This document shows positions 41,412 through 53,488 of a DNA stretch of 64,000 nucleotides, piece after piece. The DNA comes from Mycobacterium deserti (GTDB lineage Bacteria; Actinomycetota; Actinomycetes; Mycobacteriales; Mycobacteriaceae), in contig NZ_JAODWD010000001.1 in assembly GCF_025345615.1 (NCBI RefSeq), positions 685,304 through 749,303 on the forward strand, written 5' to 3'. The notes under the pieces are model-generated. The model was not told where the DNA came from. It was given only the letters and a program-made list of their open reading frames with translations, and searched no databases. The translations under genes were made by a program, and so were the position numbers. Numbering within the stretch: position 1 is the stretch's first letter; each line of letters starts with the position of its first letter.

Positions 41412-41840
41412 ATGACGACCACGTCAGAATCGACCGAGGAGCAGCGGGAAGACCTGCCGCCCGGCACTACGCCGTACTACGCCCGCATGCACCGCTACAT
41501 CAAACGCGCCGTCCTGGTGTGTCTGGTCGCGCTGGTGATCGAAGGGGCGTTCACGCTGCCGTTCATGGCGGTCTACTACGGCTATCCCACCCTCAGCCTC
41601 ACCGAGATCTGCAGTGAATTGCTCAAGGTCAGGTATTCCGACGACACGTTGGAATGCAAGGTGCCCTACCCGCCGCTCGGTCCGCCCGAGGGCGCCGAGG
41701 GCAAGGACACCGCCCAGGACCAGTGGGGCATCCAGCCAGTACCGAAGTACAACCGGATCGGCTTCCGGGAACTGGTCCGCCTCCACGACGAGCGTGAGGC
41801 ACGGCAGGCCGCCGAACAGCAAGGCGCTCCGTCGCCGTGA
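41412..41840 (+). CDS. 142-aa protein with one N-terminal membrane helix
   Basis: A 142-aa protein: a short acidic N-terminus, one transmembrane helix (about residues 34-58, [26 protein letters not shown]) and a hydrophilic domain. Two cysteines (in TEICSELL and TLECKVPYP) could form a disulfide or bind a cofactor if that domain faces the periplasm. AAGGAG precedes the ATG. The stop overlaps the GTG start of the first P450 (GTGA), which ties the membrane complex to the oxidative genes. I recognise no family. Confidence 0.75.
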   Translation: MTTTSESTEEQREDLPPGTTPYYARMHRYIKRAVLVCLVALVIEGAFTLPFMAVYYGYPTLSLTEICSELLKVRYSDDTLECKVPYPPLGPPEGAEGKDTAQDQWGIQPVPKYNRIGFRELVRLHDEREARQAAEQQGAPSP

Positions 41841-43054
41841 CCAGATCGCTCGAGGAGCATGCGCGCAACTGGGACCTGCGCCACGGCGACTTCGCCGACA
41901 ACGACTTCCTGTACGACGTCTACTCGGTGATGCGGCGCGATGCGCCGTTCGCCCACACCGACTCGCCGTTCCTGTCCGCCACCCCAGGTGGCGCGTGGGT
42001 GGCGACACGCTACGACGAGTGCTACCGCATTCTGCAGGACTGGCAGAACTTCTCGAGCAACCCGACGCCGGAAGGCGCCGAGCAGCTTGCGGGCGATCTG
42101 GTGATCACCATGGATCCACCTCGCCAGCAGAGTTTCCGCAAGGTCCTCAACCCGTACTTTTCACCGGCGCGTATGAAGGCACTGCGACCGCAAATCCGCG
42201 AGGAGACCGATCGGTTGATCGACCGGTTCATCGAAGCCGGCAACGGCGACCTGGCGCAGGTGGCATGGCGACAGCCCGGCATCGTCTTCTTCAAGTACCT
42301 GCTCGGCATGCCGATCGACGATGTCCCATTGTGCATCGAGTTGACCGACACGGCGCTCAACGGCGACACCGACGAAACCCGAATGGGCGCATGGGGATCG
42401 CTGTATCAGCATCTGCACGACGCGGTGTCGACCAGAACCACCCAACCGCCGCGAGACGACATGATCGACGTACTGCTCAACGCCGAGATCGAGGGTGACA
42501 AGCTGCCCTTCGAGATGGTCGTCGCCAATGCGATGCTACTCGTGCAGGCCGGACTCGAAACCACCGCGAGTGCGATGTCGTTCGCATTTCACTATCTCGC
42601 AACGCATTCCGACGAGCGCAACCGGCTCATCGACGAGCCCGAGATACTACCGCGAGCGGTCGAGGAGTTCGTTCGCTTCGCCGGCTCAATCCACGGAATC
42701 CCCCGCACGGTCGCCACGGACGTAGAGCTCAGCGGGCACGCCTTCTGCCCCGGCGAGTCGGTGATCGTCAACTACGCCGCGGCCAACCGTGATGCAGCAC
42801 AGTTCCCCGACCCCGACCTATGCGTCCTCGACCGCCAGGCGAACCGGCACCTCGGCTTCGGGGCGGGCGTACACCGCTGTCTCGGTTCCAATCTGGCGCG
42901 CCTCGAGTTCAGCGTCGGCCTCGAACAGGTTCTCTCGAGAATGCCCGATTACGCGCTGGCGCCCGGCACCGACGCCACCTTCCATGGCAACTCGATCACC
43001 CGCGGATATCGCACCATCCCCGTGGTCTTCACCCCGGGCTCGCGACGCACATGA
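41837..43054 (+). CDS. Cytochrome P450 (first of three)
   Basis: A 405-aa soluble bacterial P450. The haem-binding loop [11 protein letters not shown] puts the thiolate at C348; the I-helix reads [13 protein letters not shown] and the K-helix EEFVRFAG has the ExxR pair. The N-terminal [23 protein letters not shown] is typical of mycobacterial P450s that act on lipids or terpenoids. It hydroxylates an unknown substrate using ferredoxin partners encoded elsewhere. It is translationally coupled on both sides (GTGA upstream, ATGA downstream). Confidence 0.95.
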   Translation: MTRSLEEHARNWDLRHGDFADNDFLYDVYSVMRRDAPFAHTDSPFLSATPGGAWVATRYDECYRILQDWQNFSSNPTPEGAEQLAGDLVITMDPPRQQSFRKVLNPYFSPARMKALRPQIREETDRLIDRFIEAGNGDLAQVAWRQPGIVFFKYLLGMPIDDVPLCIELTDTALNGDTDETRMGAWGSLYQHLHDAVSTRTTQPPRDDMIDVLLNAEIEGDKLPFEMVVANAMLLVQAGLETTASAMSFAFHYLATHSDERNRLIDEPEILPRAVEEFVRFAGSIHGIPRTVATDVELSGHAFCPGESVIVNYAAANRDAAQFPDPDLCVLDRQANRHLGFGAGVHRCLGSNLARLEFSVGLEQVLSRMPDYALAPGTDATFHGNSITRGYRTIPVVFTPGSRRT

Positions 43055-44100
43055 CCTACCGAATCGTGCAGTGGACCACCGGCAATGTCGGCACGAAGTC
43101 GGTGCACGCAATCGTCGAGAATTCGCAACTCGAACTCGTCGGATGCTACGCGTGGTCGCCGGACAAGATCGGCCGCGACGTCGGCGAGCTGTGCGGCATC
43201 GCGCCGCTCGGCGTCAAGGCCACCGATGATGTCGATGCACTGCTCTCACTGGAGCCCGACTGCGTCGTCTACAACGCCAGGTTCGCCGACGTCGAGGACC
43301 TTGTCCGCATTCTCAGTGCAGGCATCAACGTGGTGACCACCTCGGAGTTCATCACCGGGCACCGCCTCGGCACGGGACGCGACCGCGTCGCCGCCGCTTG
43401 CGAACGGGGCGGGTCGACGATCTTCGGCAGCGGACTGAACCCTGGGTTCATCGAACTGTTCGCGATCGTCACGGCAGGAATCTCCGATCAGGTCAAGCGG
43501 ATATCGATAGTCGAGTCCTTCGACACCACGATCTACAACTCACCGGAGACCGAGAAGATCATGGGATTCGGCTATCCCATCGACCACCCCGACCTGCTCA
43601 CTGTGACAGAACAGGGCTCGGGGATCTTCCGCGAGGCGGTCCTCATCGTCGCCGACGCGCTCGGCGTCGAGCTCGACGATGTGCGGTGTGCGGCCGAGTA
43701 CGCGCAGACCACCGAAGACCTTCGGCTGCCAGGCGGCTGGCTCATCGGCAAGGGATGCGTGGCAGGCATCGACGTGCGCTGGACGGGGCATCGCGGAAAC
43801 CGTGAGATCGTCGAGGTGCGAGGGATCTGGACCAAGGGACAGTCGCTGAGGCCCACGTGGACAATGGATTTCGGTTACAGCGTCACCGTCGAAGGGCGCC
43901 CGACGATCAAGACCACGCTGAGCTTCGAACCGCCCACCGACTTCGTGGCCGAGACCATCGAGGAGTACATCCTGCTCGGCCTGACCATCACCGCCGTGCC
44001 CGCGATCACCGCGATACCGGCCGTTGTCGCGGCCCCGCCCGGTATCGCGACCTACAACGACCTGCCGCTGCTACTGCCCCGAGGTGTCGTCAATGTCTGA
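43051..44100 (+). CDS. Dihydrodipicolinate reductase-like dehydrogenase
   Basis: A 349-aa DapB-like NAD(P)H enzyme: [21 protein letters not shown] starts the Rossmann fold, then VGCYAWSPDKIGRDVGELCGI and DCVVYNARFADVEDLVRIL. It is paralogous to the next gene and to the one at 34137. It may reduce or oxidise an alpha-amino or keto intermediate made by the P450s, but the substrate is not known. The ATG overlaps the P450 stop. The 3' end overlaps the next gene by 8 bases. Confidence 0.87.
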   Translation: MTYRIVQWTTGNVGTKSVHAIVENSQLELVGCYAWSPDKIGRDVGELCGIAPLGVKATDDVDALLSLEPDCVVYNARFADVEDLVRILSAGINVVTTSEFITGHRLGTGRDRVAAACERGGSTIFGSGLNPGFIELFAIVTAGISDQVKRISIVESFDTTIYNSPETEKIMGFGYPIDHPDLLTVTEQGSGIFREAVLIVADALGVELDDVRCAAEYAQTTEDLRLPGGWLIGKGCVAGIDVRWTGHRGNREIVEVRGIWTKGQSLRPTWTMDFGYSVTVEGRPTIKTTLSFEPPTDFVAETIEEYILLGLTITAVPAITAIPAVVAAPPGIATYNDLPLLLPRGVVNV

Positions 44101-45153
44101 GTCTGCGAAGACCTACCGCGTCATCCAGTGGATGACCGGCGATGTTGGACAGGTCGGCGTGCGGCACTTCGCCGGCAGCCCGGTATTCGACCTGGTAGGC
44201 GTGCTGGTGCACAGCAAGGACAAGGTGGGCAAGGACGCCGGCGAGATCGCGGGCATCGCACCGACCGGTGTCGTTGCGACAAACGACATCAAGGAGATCG
44301 TCGCCATGGACGCCGACTGCGTCTTCTACACGCCGATCATCATGGACACCGAGACCGTCTGCCGGCTCCTGCGGTCAGGCAAGAACGTCGTGACCACCAG
44401 CGGATTCTTTCATCCGTCACCGGACTTCCGAGATGCGGGCGAGGCAATCCGCGCTGCGTGCCGCGACGGCGGAACGTCGTTCCACGGGGGCGGCATTCAT
44501 CCGGGGTACGCCGGTGACATCCTGCCGCTCACGCTCGCCCGCGTGATGAGCCGGATCGACACGATCCAGGTGTACGAGGTGGTCAACGTCCTCGAGGACG
44601 CGCCGATCGACCACATCGACTGGATGGGGTTCGGCAAGGATAGGGATAAGTTCCTCACCGAGCCGACGATCCTCGGTCTGGGTTTGCCGTTCTTCGCCCA
44701 ATCGATGTACATGATCGCCGATGGGCTGGGCGTTACCATCGACGAGGTAACCGCCGCCGAGGTGGACGTCGCGACGGCGGTCGAAGACATCCCTCACGAC
44801 GAAGGCGTGATTCCCGCGGGAACGGTAGCCGCGCAACGGCACGAGTGGACAGGGTGGGTCGACGGAGCGCCCCTCATCGTCTTCCACGCGATCTATGTGA
44901 CCGCTGGTCCCGATCAGCTGGAGCCGGCATGGGATTGGGGCAAGACCCGGTACGAGATCGTCATCGAGGGAGATACGCCGACCGAGCTGACGCTGCAGGG
45001 GGTCAGGCGCGCCGACGGGACCATGACCCATCCCGGGTACGACTGGACCGCGATGGGCGCCATCAACGCGATTCCGGACGTCTGCGACGCCGCACCGGGC
45101 TGGCTCACACACCTGGATCTCGGTTTGATCCGACCTCGGGGGTTGGTGCGCAG

Positions 45154-45157
<4 letters not shown>
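44093..45157 (+). CDS. Dihydrodipicolinate reductase-like dehydrogenase (tandem paralogue)
   Basis: A 354-aa relative of the preceding protein: KTYRVIQWMTGDVGQVGVRHFAGSPVFDLVGVLVHSKDKVGKDAGEI, then DCVFYTPIIMDTETVCRLLRSGKNVVTTSGFF. The two are diverged enough to have different substrates or to form a heteromer. The ATG at 44093 lies inside the end of the previous gene; the frame opens earlier but only this start gives the Rossmann N-terminus. The stop overlaps the VOC gene start (ATGA). Confidence 0.87.
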
Positions 45158-47977
<2,820 letters not shown>

Positions 47978-48801
47978 TGCAGCCGCGCTGAGCATGTCAT
48001 CGAGCTGCGACCAGGCGTCAATCACTGCGCACACACCCGCCTCGATGAGCTGCGACCTGCGGGCCGCTCGCTCGGCAGTCGGTACGAACATCACGTTCCC
48101 GACCGTCGGGAAACCCGCCCCGACGGCTGACAGCACGCCTGGAACCGAATCCTCGATGGCCAGACCCTGGCCCCCTTCGATGCCCAGCGCATCTCCTGCG
48201 AACCGATAAACCGCGGGATCGGGCTTGCTGGTGGGGACGGGAAGCGAGTCTTCGGCGCTGAAGCGGACTCCGGGCGGTATCAAGACGTCCAGACCGGTAG
48301 CGGTGAAACAGGCCTGCAGCCGGACAGCAGCACTGGAGCTCACCGCCGCCAGTGCGTACCGAAGGCCCATCCGCTCGAGAGGCCCGTACACACGCGCATC
48401 CGGAGTGAGGGTGGCGGCGAGATGCTCTGTGACGGTGTCTCGTTCCTTCGTGACCCAGTCGTCGAGTTCGGCACAGGTCAACGCTGTGCCTTCGATGATG
48501 TCGTCCTCCGTCGCAACCACGGCATCGTTGTGCCCGCGCGCCAACATCGCCTCGACAGGAATCCCACCGCCCACTGCGAGGTCGATCGCCGTCGTACGGA
48601 AGTTCTTGCCAGTCGTCCTGAGCCTCAGTTCTTCTGCCGACCAGTTGCCCGGCAATCCAAGACGCTGGAGGAACGCATTGGTGACTGTGACCGACGCATC
48701 GAAGGCCGGTTCTTCGGAAGGAAAGAGGTTCCCGTCCGCGTCACACAACAGAACTTCGACGAGCGCCGGATCGAATTCGGCACCATGCACCTGCATCTCT
48801 G

Positions 48802-50325
48802 TCATTTCGCTACCGCATCGGCAAGCTCACCGGAGACGTTGCGACGCAACGTGTCCCGCACTCCGCGTTCGTCGATATCCCTCAGCGAAGCACTCACGCG
48901 GTGAACGAACGCAGAGTCGGTGCCGAGATCTCCAAAGATGTCCCTGATTTCGAGCAGCGGACGCGCATTCTTCTGACCCAGCTTGGCCAGCGTCGTCAAC
49001 TCGGGGGCACGCTGATCCTCGATCGTGAATGATGCGCCGGCGAAGTCATACCCACGCAGGTACCGCAGCCACGCCGCCAGGGCCAAGGTCAGCATCGCAT
49101 GAGGGCGGCGCTGAGCCCGCGCCTCGTGCAGCGACGGCAACAGATATGCGGGCATCTTCGTCGAACCGCGAGCGGCGAGTCGTGAACACTGGTCGCTGAT
49201 ATGAGGATTCGTCAGGCGGTCCATCAGGACCCGCCGATACTGATCAAGGTTCCAGCCCGGCACCGACGGAAGCAGAGGGGCGATCTCGTGCTGCATCATT
49301 TGTTCGACGTAGCGGTAGATCAGCGGATCGGCCATCGCTTCCGCAGTTCGCCGGTAGCCGGCGAGTAAACCCAGATAGCCGATGGCACAGTGGACGCCGT
49401 TGAGCATGCGGGTCTTCACCAATTTGTGCGCGGTGACATCGTTGACCATCTCGGCCCCGACTTCCTCCAGCTGGGGCCGGCCGTTGCAGAAGTGATCTTC
49501 GACGATCCATTGGGTGAACGGCTCCGTCACCACCGGCCACAGGTCGGCGACGCCGAATCGACGCTGGATGCTGTCGCGATCCTCCGGCGACGTCTTGGGG
49601 GTGATGCGGTCGACCATCGTGGAGGGGAACGCGACGTTGTTTTCGATCCAACGAGCAAGTCGGGGATCACGTAGTTGCGCGAAACTCACCAGCGCCGTGC
49701 GTGCCGCCTTGCCGTTGTCGGGCATGTTGTCACAGGACAACACCGTGAATGGCGGCGTGCCCGAACGGCGCCGTCTGTCCAGCGCGTCCGCCAGATACCC
49801 CCACGCAGTCTGGAATTGGCCCACGCTGCTGCAGTCCGTTTGTATCGCTTCGCATTCGGTGTCGAGTTCGCCACTCTTCGGATCGAGGTGGTAGCCGTTA
49901 CCGGTGATGGTGAGCGTGACGACCCGGGTTCGCTCGTCTGCGAGGGCGGCGCGTACGTGGGCCGCCTCGTCGCCGGCGTAGTGGTAGGCACACAGCGAGC
50001 CGACCACTCTGGCCCGTTCCACACCGGTTCCCCGCTCCACCACGGTGTACAGGCAATCCTGCGCTGACAGCGCCTCTTTCATCTCGCGGCGGCGCAACCC
50101 GACACCAACCACACCCCAACTCTGCGAGATGCCCTTTCGAGCCAGATCGTCAAGGTACATCGCCTGGTGCGCGCGGTGAAACCCGCCGACGCCGATGTGC
50201 ACGACCGCCGGCACCAGCGCCGATCGATCGTACGTCGGCACGGTCAACCGATCCGAGTGCAATGAAAGCGTCGCGTTTGTCAGCGGAATCCCGACGTCCG
50301 GTCGCAGGCGCGATACGTTCAGCAT
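48802..50325 (-). CDS. Mannitol dehydrogenase-family polyol oxidoreductase
   Basis: A 507-aa long-chain dehydrogenase that oxidises mannitol, arabitol or another sugar alcohol with NAD+. VVHIGVGGFHRAHQAMYLDDL is the N-terminal cofactor motif, SCDNMPDNG near residue 210 is a family signature, and KLVKTRMLNGVHCAIGYLG contains the catalytic Lys, Asn and His. The ATG at 50325 has GGGGGA upstream; the frame extension beyond is spurious. A possible promoter lies at 50404-50433. It forms an operon with the HAD phosphatase. Confidence 0.93.
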   Translation of the reverse strand: MLNVSRLRPDVGIPLTNATLSLHSDRLTVPTYDRSALVPAVVHIGVGGFHRAHQAMYLDDLARKGISQSWGVVGVGLRRREMKEALSAQDCLYTVVERGTGVERARVVGSLCAYHYAGDEAAHVRAALADERTRVVTLTITGNGYHLDPKSGELDTECEAIQTDCSSVGQFQTAWGYLADALDRRRRSGTPPFTVLSCDNMPDNGKAARTALVSFAQLRDPRLARWIENNVAFPSTMVDRITPKTSPEDRDSIQRRFGVADLWPVVTEPFTQWIVEDHFCNGRPQLEEVGAEMVNDVTAHKLVKTRMLNGVHCAIGYLGLLAGYRRTAEAMADPLIYRYVEQMMQHEIAPLLPSVPGWNLDQYRRVLMDRLTNPHISDQCSRLAARGSTKMPAYLLPSLHEARAQRRPHAMLTLALAAWLRYLRGYDFAGASFTIEDQRAPELTTLAKLGQKNARPLLEIRDIFGDLGTDSAFVHRVSASLRDIDERGVRDTLRRNVSGELADAVAK

Positions 50326-50350
50326 GGTTGTCCCCCAGCAAGCAAAGATT

Positions 50351-50378
50351 GGAGGCGCTGACTTCACGTGACGCCTCC
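50351..50378 (-). promoter_or_regulatory. Leader hairpin before the polyol dehydrogenase gene
   Basis: GGAGGCG (50351-50357) and CGCCTCC (50372-50378) form a 7-bp stem with a 14-base loop containing CACGTG. It lies in the predicted 5' leader, 26 bases before the ATG. It may be an operator or a translational control hairpin. Confidence 0.35.
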
Positions 50379-50403
50379 CGGGCGGCGCTCGTGCTAAACG
50401 CCG

Positions 50404-50433
50404 TCTATAGGTACCACCGCGAAGGTTTTTCAA
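50404..50433 (-). promoter_or_regulatory. Putative promoter of the polyol dehydrogenase operon
   Basis: On the minus strand TTGAAA (50428-50433), an 18-base spacer and TATAGA (50404-50409) resemble a sigma-A promoter. The -35 box overlaps the stop codon of the upstream phosphatase gene. Transcription would begin near 50398, giving a leader of about 70 bases with a Shine-Dalgarno. Confidence 0.5.
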
Positions 50434-51245
50434 ACACCTTCTGCGTAAACAGGCCTCAACAGGTCGCGGATCGCATCCCAGAGCTGCGGCCCAGCGGCCA
50501 GCACGTCGCCGGTGGGGGGCCATGTGCCGGGCGTCCGGCCAGCGAGGTCCCCGACGATTCCTCCTGCCTCGGCGACCAGCAAAGCACCTGCAGCGCAGTC
50601 CCACGGCTGCAGGCCCGGTGCCCAGACAGCATCGGCGCGCCCCGTCGCGACCTGCGCCAGTGCACACGCAGCGCTACCGCCCCGTCGCACATCCCGTACT
50701 CGCGGAGCCAGTGCGGAGATCATCGGACCACTGTGCGGGCGCTGGTCTTCCCGCCCCAGGTTTACCTCCACCAGGGCTTCGTGCAGCGGCCTCCCGCCTT
50801 CAACGGCCATGCGCCGATCACCTGCGAAGGTGCCGCGGCCGGCGCTGGCGACCGTCGTCCTGTCAAGCATCGGCTCGACGACCACGCCCGCCACGATCTG
50901 CCGATCAGAACGCCGCACGGCCGCAACACTGACCGCCCAATCGGGACGGCCGTAGAGGTAGTTGGTGGTGCCGTCGATGGGATCGACCGCCCACAAAACA
51001 TCTGAGGTACCGGTCTGTGTGCCACCTTCCTCGCCGAGCACCGCGTCATCTGGTCGATACGCCGAAAGCACCGCTCTGATGGCCTGTTCCGCATCGCGAT
51101 CCGCGTGGCTCACCAGGTCGCGCGGGCCGGTCTTTTCCTCTATCGCAAGGGATTCCGAGCGTTCACGCCAGCCCATCGCGACGCGGGCGCCCGCGTCTGC
51201 CGCCAAGCGTGCGACCGCCAATAGATCCCGACCATCGATCGTCAT
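50430..51245 (-). CDS. Inositol monophosphatase-family phosphatase
   Basis: A 271-aa Mg2+/Li+-sensitive phosphatase: VLGEEGG (metal-binding Glu), AVDPIDGTTNYLYG (DPIDGT core) near residue 90, and LQPWDCAAGALLVAEAGG (WDxAAG) near the C-terminus. Substrates of relatives include inositol-1-phosphate, fructose-1,6-bisphosphate, PAP and histidinol-phosphate. The ATG at 51245 overlaps the stop of the UbiA-like gene (ATGA), so it may dephosphorylate a sugar or lipid intermediate used by that protein. A hairpin spans its stop codon. Confidence 0.92.
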   Translation of the reverse strand: MTIDGRDLLAVARLAADAGARVAMGWRERSESLAIEEKTGPRDLVSHADRDAEQAIRAVLSAYRPDDAVLGEEGGTQTGTSDVLWAVDPIDGTTNYLYGRPDWAVSVAAVRRSDRQIVAGVVVEPMLDRTTVASAGRGTFAGDRRMAVEGGRPLHEALVEVNLGREDQRPHSGPMISALAPRVRDVRRGGSAACALAQVATGRADAVWAPGLQPWDCAAGALLVAEAGGIVGDLAGRTPGTWPPTGDVLAAGPQLWDAIRDLLRPVYAEGV

Positions 51246-52531
51246 GCGTGCGCGTCGGTGACACTGACACCCTGCTGCCCGGTCATCGCCTCCCATGTGG
51301 CCCTACCGACAACGAAACGCCCGACCGCGGATCCGATCCCCGCTGCGATCGCGCCCAGCGCATTGGGCCGCTCGAACCGTCGCATTGTCCGTGTGCTGAA
51401 AAACAGGTAGGCCCCCATCAGCAGTAGCCATGGCAGGACCGCCAACCCGGGCCGGGGTGAACCCATCAGCACCATGGACACCGCCACCCCCGCCGCGCCG
51501 AGCAGGATAAGCGGTGGGCGCCAGCGGGCACCGGCCGTTACCACCGCGGTCGTCACGGCGCCGACCACCGTCGCCGCCACACCGTCTCCGACCGTGCACG
51601 GCCCGCACAGCAGACGGCCGGTGACTGCGGCGGCTCCACCCGCGGTGATCGCGGCCAAGTGCCAGGGCGCAACTTGGGAAGTCGATTCCCGCAGCGGCGC
51701 CCAGTCTTTGAGATCGTCGATCTGTCCGCTCACCCGCGTCGGCAACCACCGAACCAGCGCGAGAAGATGCTCTCTGGCCTGACCGGCACGGGCATGCCAC
51801 ACCACCCGGCCGTCCACTGCCGACGCGAAAGCGGTGGCCTCCATGGCCCATCGGCCAGTGACGAAGGCGATGCCGTAGGCCCACAGCGTGATGGCCGCGG
51901 CTACGGCCAGCGTCGGCCGCGCGGTCAACTCCACCGCAAGGGCCAAACCCGTGATACCGCGCACCACGTAACCGCCTCCTGCGGTCAACCACAACAGGAC
52001 GATGCCCGTTGAGAGAGGCGCTGGGATGTCTCCGGACCGGCCAGTGCTGACGGAGCGCAGCATCTCGTACACGATCGCCACTCCGAACACTCCGAGGGTT
52101 GCGAAGCCGAGGATCGGACCCAGATCGAGGCCTGGCAGCGACACGATGAGCACGCCGGTGACGGCCAGCCGCGCGACGATGACCGCGCAACTGGCGAACA
52201 CGTGCGCGCGGGCGCTGGACAACGGACCGGGCAGCCGGCCGCGGTCGTTCGACGCGGGGTGTTGCTGATCGGCCGCGAAGCCACGGATGTCGTTCCACTG
52301 ATAGCGCGCGGGATAGATCAACAGCTCTACTGCCAAGAGCACCACACCGGCCCGCAGCAAGGACGTACCCGTGACGTCGCCCGCGCTCAACAACCCGAGA
52401 ACGTACGTGGTAGGTATGAGCAGCCCTTTGACGAGATCCTTGGGCCGAGGCATCAGCAGATAACCGAGCATGGTGCGCGACCGCCGGCCGGCGCTGGGCG
52501 CCGCCGCGCGGAGCAGCATGATCTCAGTCAT
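51242..52531 (-). CDS. UbiA-like polytopic membrane protein
   Basis: A 429-aa protein with about nine to ten membrane helices. The first loop contains YQWNDIRGFAADQQHPASNDRGRLPG, which resembles the NDxxDxxxD prenyl-diphosphate site of UbiA transferases such as decaprenyl-phosphate phosphoribosyltransferase Rv3806c. Here only N-D and a later D remain in the expected spacing. It could transfer or bind a polyprenyl phosphate; loss of activity is possible. The ATG at 52531 with AGGG upstream is chosen over an earlier in-frame start. It is coupled to the phosphatase gene. Confidence 0.7.
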   Translation of the reverse strand: MTEIMLLRAAAPSAGRRSRTMLGYLLMPRPKDLVKGLLIPTTYVLGLLSAGDVTGTSLLRAGVVLLAVELLIYPARYQWNDIRGFAADQQHPASNDRGRLPGPLSSARAHVFASCAVIVARLAVTGVLIVSLPGLDLGPILGFATLGVFGVAIVYEMLRSVSTGRSGDIPAPLSTGIVLLWLTAGGGYVVRGITGLALAVELTARPTLAVAAAITLWAYGIAFVTGRWAMEATAFASAVDGRVVWHARAGQAREHLLALVRWLPTRVSGQIDDLKDWAPLRESTSQVAPWHLAAITAGGAAAVTGRLLCGPCTVGDGVAATVVGAVTTAVVTAGARWRPPLILLGAAGVAVSMVLMGSPRPGLAVLPWLLLMGAYLFFSTRTMRRFERPNALGAIAAGIGSAVGRFVVGRATWEAMTGQQGVSVTDAHA

Positions 52532-52584
52532 CGACACCCTGTTCCCTCGAGATTCGCCCGGCAAACGCTGCCGGTAGAGCGCGA

Positions 52585-53460
52585 TCAGAGGATCGGCCGA
52601 CCGCCCGTCACGGCCACCCGCGCCCCCGAGATGTAGCTGCCTTCGTCCGAGGCGAGCAGGACGTAGACGCCGGCCAACTCAGCCGGTTGCCCAGCGCGCC
52701 CGAGCGGGGTGTCGTCGCCGAAGTTCTGCACCTTCTCCGACGGCATCGTCGCGGGGATCAACGGCGTCCAGATCGGCCCGGGCGCAACGCTGTTCACCCT
52801 GATGCCCTTCTCCCCCAGCAATTGCGCCATGCTGGCCGAGAAGTTGGCGATCGCCGACTTGGTCGCGGCGTACGGCGCCAGCGTCGGCGACGGCATGTCG
52901 GAATTGACCGACGAACTGCCGATAACCGACGAACCCGGCTGCATGTGCGGTAACGCGGCTTTGAGCAAGTAAAAATAGGCGCCGATGTTGACCTTGAAGG
53001 TGTAATCCCACTCCTCGTCGGAGATCTCGTCGAGGCTCTCGTGGGTCATCTGGTAGGCCGCATTGTTGACCAGCACGTCGATGCCGCCCAACTCGTCGAC
53101 AGCCGTGCGGATGATCTCGCGGCAGTGGTTCGGGTCGGATACGTCGCCGGCCATCAGCACACACTTGCGTCCGGCGTCCTCGACGAGCCGCTTGACCTCG
53201 TTCGCGTCGTCGTCCTCGTTGAGGTAGGAGACCAGCACATCGGCTCCCTCGCGGGCATAAGCGATGGCCACCGCCCGCCCGATGCCACTGTCGCCGCCTG
53301 TGATAACCGCTTTCTTGCCCGTGAGCCTTCCGGACCCGCGGTAGCTCTGCTCGCCGCAGTCGGGGACCGGGTCCATCTGGCTCTGGACACCGGGCACTTG
53401 CTGCTGTTGATCAGGAAATCCCATGCCGGGGAGGTAGCCGTTTCGACTGGTCGGAAACAT
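52585..53460 (-). CDS. SDR-family oxidoreductase (YhdF/stress type)
   Basis: A 291-aa SDR of the glucose/general-stress type. A proline- and glutamine-rich N-terminal tail (GFPDQQQQVPGVQSQMDPVPDCGEQSYRGSGRLTGK) precedes KAVITGGDSGIGRAVAIAYAREGADV. VNNAAYQ, GSSSVNSDMPSPTLAPYAATKSA and SYISGARVAVTGGRPIL complete the fold, with Ser, Tyr and Lys present. Relatives are induced by stress or sporulation. The start may be 53460 or the ATG at 53424. It is divergent from the DUF222 gene with a 28-base gap. Confidence 0.87.
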   Translation of the reverse strand: MFPTSRNGYLPGMGFPDQQQQVPGVQSQMDPVPDCGEQSYRGSGRLTGKKAVITGGDSGIGRAVAIAYAREGADVLVSYLNEDDDANEVKRLVEDAGRKCVLMAGDVSDPNHCREIIRTAVDELGGIDVLVNNAAYQMTHESLDEISDEEWDYTFKVNIGAYFYLLKAALPHMQPGSSVIGSSSVNSDMPSPTLAPYAATKSAIANFSASMAQLLGEKGIRVNSVAPGPIWTPLIPATMPSEKVQNFGDDTPLGRAGQPAELAGVYVLLASDEGSYISGARVAVTGGRPIL

Positions 53461-53475
53461 GTCAGGGGGCTCGAG

Positions 53476-53481
53476 TAACTT
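53476..53481 (+). promoter_or_regulatory. Likely -10 element (TAACTT), leaderless start
   Basis: A TANNNT hexamer ends 7 bases before the ATG at 53489, with no Shine-Dalgarno. It supports that start over the earlier in-frame codon at 53459. Confidence 0.4.
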
Positions 53482-53488
53482 CGCACGT

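Noticed and set aside
50421-50441. GAAGGT/ACCTTC hairpin over the IMPase stop codon as an intrinsic terminator
   Set aside because: The stem is short with a mismatch and no T-run, and the same bases are better explained as the -35 region of the next operon.
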